Assembly: GCA_000827325.1 (NCBI GenBank)
Contig: KN832884.1
Coordinates: forward strand, 1,028,807 to 1,050,851
Length of the DNA stretch: 22,045 nt
DNA from: Oidiodendron maius Zn
Lineage: Eukaryota > Ascomycota > Leotiomycetes > Myxotrichaceae
Direction of reading: 5' to 3'
The notes beneath the pieces are model-generated. The model was not told the origin of the DNA. It worked only from the letters and a program-made list of their open reading frames with translations, and made no database searches. This document shows positions 18,628-22,045 of this stretch, in pieces. Position 1 is the stretch's first letter. The number at the start of each line of letters is the position of its first letter. The translations under genes and the position numbers were made by a program.

Positions 18628-18648
18628 ATTACTATAAATATTACTATA
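18628..18648 (+). repeat. ATT(ACTATAAATATT)ACTATA motif, copy 1
   Basis: This is a 21-base sequence made of ATT plus ACTATAAATATT plus ACTATA. Identical copies occur at 19418-19438 and 20271-20291, and an inverted copy at 21047-21067, spaced 776-853 bases apart. Confidence 0.75.
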
Positions 18649-19417
18649 CTTTATATAGTAGAGAAATTATAGTTTTATTAAAGAATCTAACTATATTTGC
18701 TGCTGTTTTCTTTAGGATAAGCTATTAGAATCCCTAAGAGATTAAGGAGTACTGTCTATAGGACTCTCTCTATCTAGTAATTAATGAATTAAAGGTATTT
18801 CAGGCCCTTTAGAGCTAGAAACATCCCAATTTATCCTATTAAACTCCTCCCTCTGCCTTCTTCTATTACTCTCTTATAGACTAGAGAGTAAATTAAGATT
18901 ATATATATCTATAGCCCCTTGATTAGAGCCTTGATACCTAGCCCTAACCCGGAATTCCTTCTATAGTTTAATCTTACAAGTCTAGAGTAAGATATTCTCT
19001 TTAGTATTGCTTATAAATTAGTCTTGATCCTATTTATTAATTTCAGCTGCTTTTAGTTGATATTCTCTCTTATACTCTTTAACTTCAGTCTCTATTTCCT
19101 TATTTATTATAGTATTAATATTAATAGTTAGACTAAGAGTACTTTAAAGCTTATCTATATATGAAATTGATTACTAATAGCAATAAATAAGTATTAATGC
19201 TTAAATAGTATTAGGTTTTAATTAGCTATATTGATAATAGTATATATTATATATATAATTAAATATATATTTAATACTAATACTAGCTATTAGAATAGCT
19301 AGTAAGTCTTGAGCTATAGTAGCAAGGCTAGAGAGTTAGTATTCAAGAGATTTCTATACTTTAAGTAGTAGTCTATTATCTAGTCCTGTATTTTGTATTA
19401 GTATATACTAATAGTAG

Positions 19418-19438
19418 ATTACTATAAATATTACTATA
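19418..19438 (+). repeat. same 21-base motif, copy 2
   Basis: This copy is identical to the one at 18628-18648 and lies 790 bases further on. Confidence 0.75.
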
Positions 19439-20270
19439 AAAACTTACTTATTATAAGCTACTTTAATGCTTCTTCTATATTGATTATTTCTGAATTATTT
19501 GACTATATATTATAACTAAGCTAATTAATATCTAATAATACTATAAGGGGGTCTTTATTCTAATATTAAAGTGTTTATAGCCAATTAGTATTCTGTTAGT
19601 CTTAGTATATATAGTCTCTAGTATAGAGACTTTATAATTATTGTTTAAACTTAATATCCTATACTTTTATATTATAATTAAGCTAGTAGTAATCCTAATT
19701 AAAACTCTCTGCTTTTAGTTTAGAGTTTAGTAATACTCTAATTCTATAGAGACTTCTAAGATTAGTATAAACTTTATAATAATACTTATTAAGTTTTACC
19801 TTAGCTATATTAATACTAACTATTAACTCCTTTACCTATAGAGAAGTTATAAGCTTTGTTTTAAGCTACTATCAAGATTTAGTAAACCACTTAAAGAGAA
19901 GATTATATATTGATAATATATAAGAAAGGGTAATATTCTTAGTTCTTCTAATATTTATAGTAAGGAAGTTAAAGGGCTATATAATATTAATTAAGTATTT
20001 AATCTTCTTCTATTTAGATCTAGATAAGGCAAATAAGGTTATATATTCAAATAACTTTATATACTAATTAATTATATAGTAAAGGTAGAGAGTATAAATC
20101 ATTATAAGCTCTATTAAATCCTATTAGGTTAAAATATCTATAATAAGCTATAGAACTAGAGCTAATCTTTATTTAATCTTATTATATTAAATCTAAAGCT
20201 TTTTAAACTACTACTTCTATTAAATACTTGAATTAATAAGAATAGTGAGTTTATAAAGCTATATTATATA

Positions 20271-20291
20271 ATTACTATAAATATTACTATA
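20271..20291 (+). repeat. same 21-base motif, copy 3
   Basis: This copy is identical to the others and lies 853 bases after copy 2. It runs on into further AAT/ACT repeats. Confidence 0.75.
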
Positions 20292-21046
20292 ATAATAGTA
20301 ATACTTACCTTAGCTAAGGTATATAGAATACCTCTATTTTCAGTAGTAGCAATTTAATCAAGGTTATTTAATTACTATACCTCTTTCTAGTCTCTTAAAA
20401 AGACTTTATTTTTTAGCTAAATCTAGATCTTCTCTAATAATACCTATAGTACTAATTAGATAATATATAAAAGGCAGGGAATATACTAGATTTCATTATT
20501 AAATATAACTAGTTTCTTTTTTAAAGTAGTATAGATTATAGAATTAAGCTCTAAAACAAGAGAGCTATTATTACTTGTATTATTAGTTATAATAGAGATT
20601 ACTTGACTTTATAGCTGATATTTTATAACTATATTATTAATAACTTTAGTAAGCTTACTTCTAGAATATATATCTATTAAATTTTCAAAACTAATTAGCT
20701 CTTTATATAAATACTAATCTTTATTGATATAATAGACTATAATTACTATAAAGAATAACTATATTAAGCTAGACTAGCAATCAAGTAATAATAAGACTTT
20801 AACCTTAAGAATAATATCTTATAAAAAGGTAGCTTTAACTTGTTTAAACTAGATTATTAGATAGTTTTAAATAGTAGTTATATTTAGGAGTAGATATTAT
20901 AGATTTTATATTAAAGTAAGCCTCTTCTATTTAGTATTTTTAATTAATTAGAAAGGGATTTATATTAAAATAATTATTATAAGAATTTAATTATAGAAAT
21001 CTAATTGATTGAAAGTTAATACTAGCTATAAAAGTAGGTTAGTGTT

Positions 21047-21078
21047 TATAGTAATATTTATAGTAATATTTATAGTAG
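21047..21078 (-). repeat. same motif, inverted, extended to a tandem
   Basis: The exact reverse complement of the 21-base motif is at 21047-21067. The 12-base unit TATAGTAATATT then overlaps into another repeat to 21078, making a short tandem array. Confidence 0.75.
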
Positions 21079-21992
21079 CTAAAGATATATCTATATAAAA
21101 CTTAAGATTAAGGATTAAGAGCTATCTCTAAGCTCTCTTCTATATTAGACTAATAAAAGGTATTTCTCTAGTATAGAAGTCTCTATATTCTTAACCTTTA
21201 GATATATAAGTATAGTATAATACCTTTAATATATAACTACTAGCTTGCTAGTTATATAAGATATAGCTTAATAAAACTTTTTCTATATTTCTGAAACTCT
21301 ATATAAAGAGTTCTATTCAATTTGTTTTATTATATCTAAGAAAGATATATTATTTTATTAAACTATCTAGATAGTTTCCCTCTACTAATAGAGAAATAAT
21401 TGGTAGTATTCCCTTAACTATTAAAAGAAGTTATTTCTAGGCCTAATTTATAGCAGACTAGCTTTATTTACTACTATATTATTAGATTAAACTAAGAAAT
21501 CAAATAATACTTCTAATAATAAGGTAGCTATTATAGGCAAATTGATTCTTAATAAGGCTTAGAAGTAATAATAAATAGAAGTATCTATAAAGATAATAGT
21601 TTAATAGAAAGAGGATATATAGCTATAAAAATACTATTATATATATATACTTAATTCTATAGTTTATAATAGAGTTACTATAAAGATTACTATAACTAGA
21701 GTATTAGTATTATTATAGTCTTAACTTTATTTAAATATAGATTATTTCTTATAGAACTCTTAGAGAGGACTAGTCTCCCTTCTATAATCCAGAGATTATT
21801 ATAACTAGTATATTATACTAGTATCTTAACTATATCCTATATATTCTATATAAAGACCTTAACCTTATACCTTATATTATCCCTTTATCTAGTATAAAAA
21901 CCTATAACTAACAGGGATAAGTAATCTAATAATATATCTTAATTAATTATTGAATATATTTATAAAGTTATATATTAACTGAATAAAGGATA

Positions 21993-22025
21993 TCCCTCCC
22001 CCCCCTTTCTTCTTCTTTCTCTTTT
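21993..22025. repeat. 33-base pyrimidine tract
   Basis: The tract has a run of nine C (21998-22005 region) followed by TTTCTTCTTC-type sequence. On the minus strand it is a polypurine tract, as found beside the 3' LTR of retrotransposons, but no LTR end is visible next to it. Confidence 0.6.
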
Positions 22026-22045
22026 ATTAATAATAGATATAAAAA

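Larger units (their letters stand above)
18504..22045. repeat. AT-rich, CpG-depleted gene-free block, RIP-like
   Basis: The sequence is dominated by TA, AAT and TTA. I find essentially no CpG from about 19020 to the end, and only isolated ones before. No long open frame exists in any phase, which fits mass C-to-T change in a repeat (RIP converts CpA to TpA). A parent transposon cannot be identified by eye. A motif of 12 bases, ACTATAAATATT, recurs. The block runs off the window, so its right limit is unknown. A pyrimidine tract of 33 bases lies near the end. Confidence 0.75.

Noticed and set aside
1-22045. tRNA or rRNA genes, or a CRISPR array
   Set aside because: I found no tRNA-like cloverleaf or rRNA sequence, and the repeats present lack the spacing of a CRISPR array.

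Overview
The window is genomic DNA of a filamentous ascomycete (Pezizomycotina). The evidence is short introns of 45-109 bp with GTRNGT-type donors and CTAAC/CTAAT branch sites, fungus-specific families (HET, F-box/LRR, Fungal_trans_2-like, CorA-like, ABCC), and a very AT-rich, CpG-depleted block at the right end that resembles repeat-induced point mutation (RIP). The species cannot be named from the sequence alone.

Layout: (1) 1-924, non-coding, with small tandem and inverted repeats. (2) 925-1671 (+), an intact intronless short-chain dehydrogenase/reductase (SDR). (3) 3906-2093 (-), a six-exon CorA-like membrane protein; the exons I assigned add up to 483 codons in one frame. (4) 4607-6310 (+), a five-exon protein with a fungal transcription-factor regulatory-type domain but no zinc cluster, 487 aa. 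(5) 6780-7669 (+), a three-exon classical SDR, 263 aa. (6) 11077-8760 (-), a HET-domain gene broken by an exact 26-bp tandem duplication. (7) 14641-12203 (-), the C-terminal half of an ABCC-type ABC transporter, now a pseudogene with frameshifts, stops and a 349-bp solo LTR (5-bp target duplication). (8) 16272-14830 (-), an intact F-box/leucine-rich-repeat-type protein. (9) 16953-17615 (+), a small secreted, coiled-coil-like protein with two Lys-Arg sites. (10) 18379-18503, a GGTACC-rich G/C minisatellite, followed to the edge by about 3.5 kb of AT-rich gene-free sequence with a recurring 12-bp motif.

The left half (SDR, CorA-like, regulator-like, SDR) is a run of apparently intact genes. No polyketide synthase, peptide synthetase or terpene synthase is visible, so calling it a metabolic cluster would be speculative. 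The right half is a decaying accessory zone: a freshly broken HET gene, an older ABC relic, a solo LTR and an AT-rich edge. No complete new multi-gene system could be demonstrated. The strongest leads are the HET duplication, the dated ABC decay series, and the unrecognised secreted protein.
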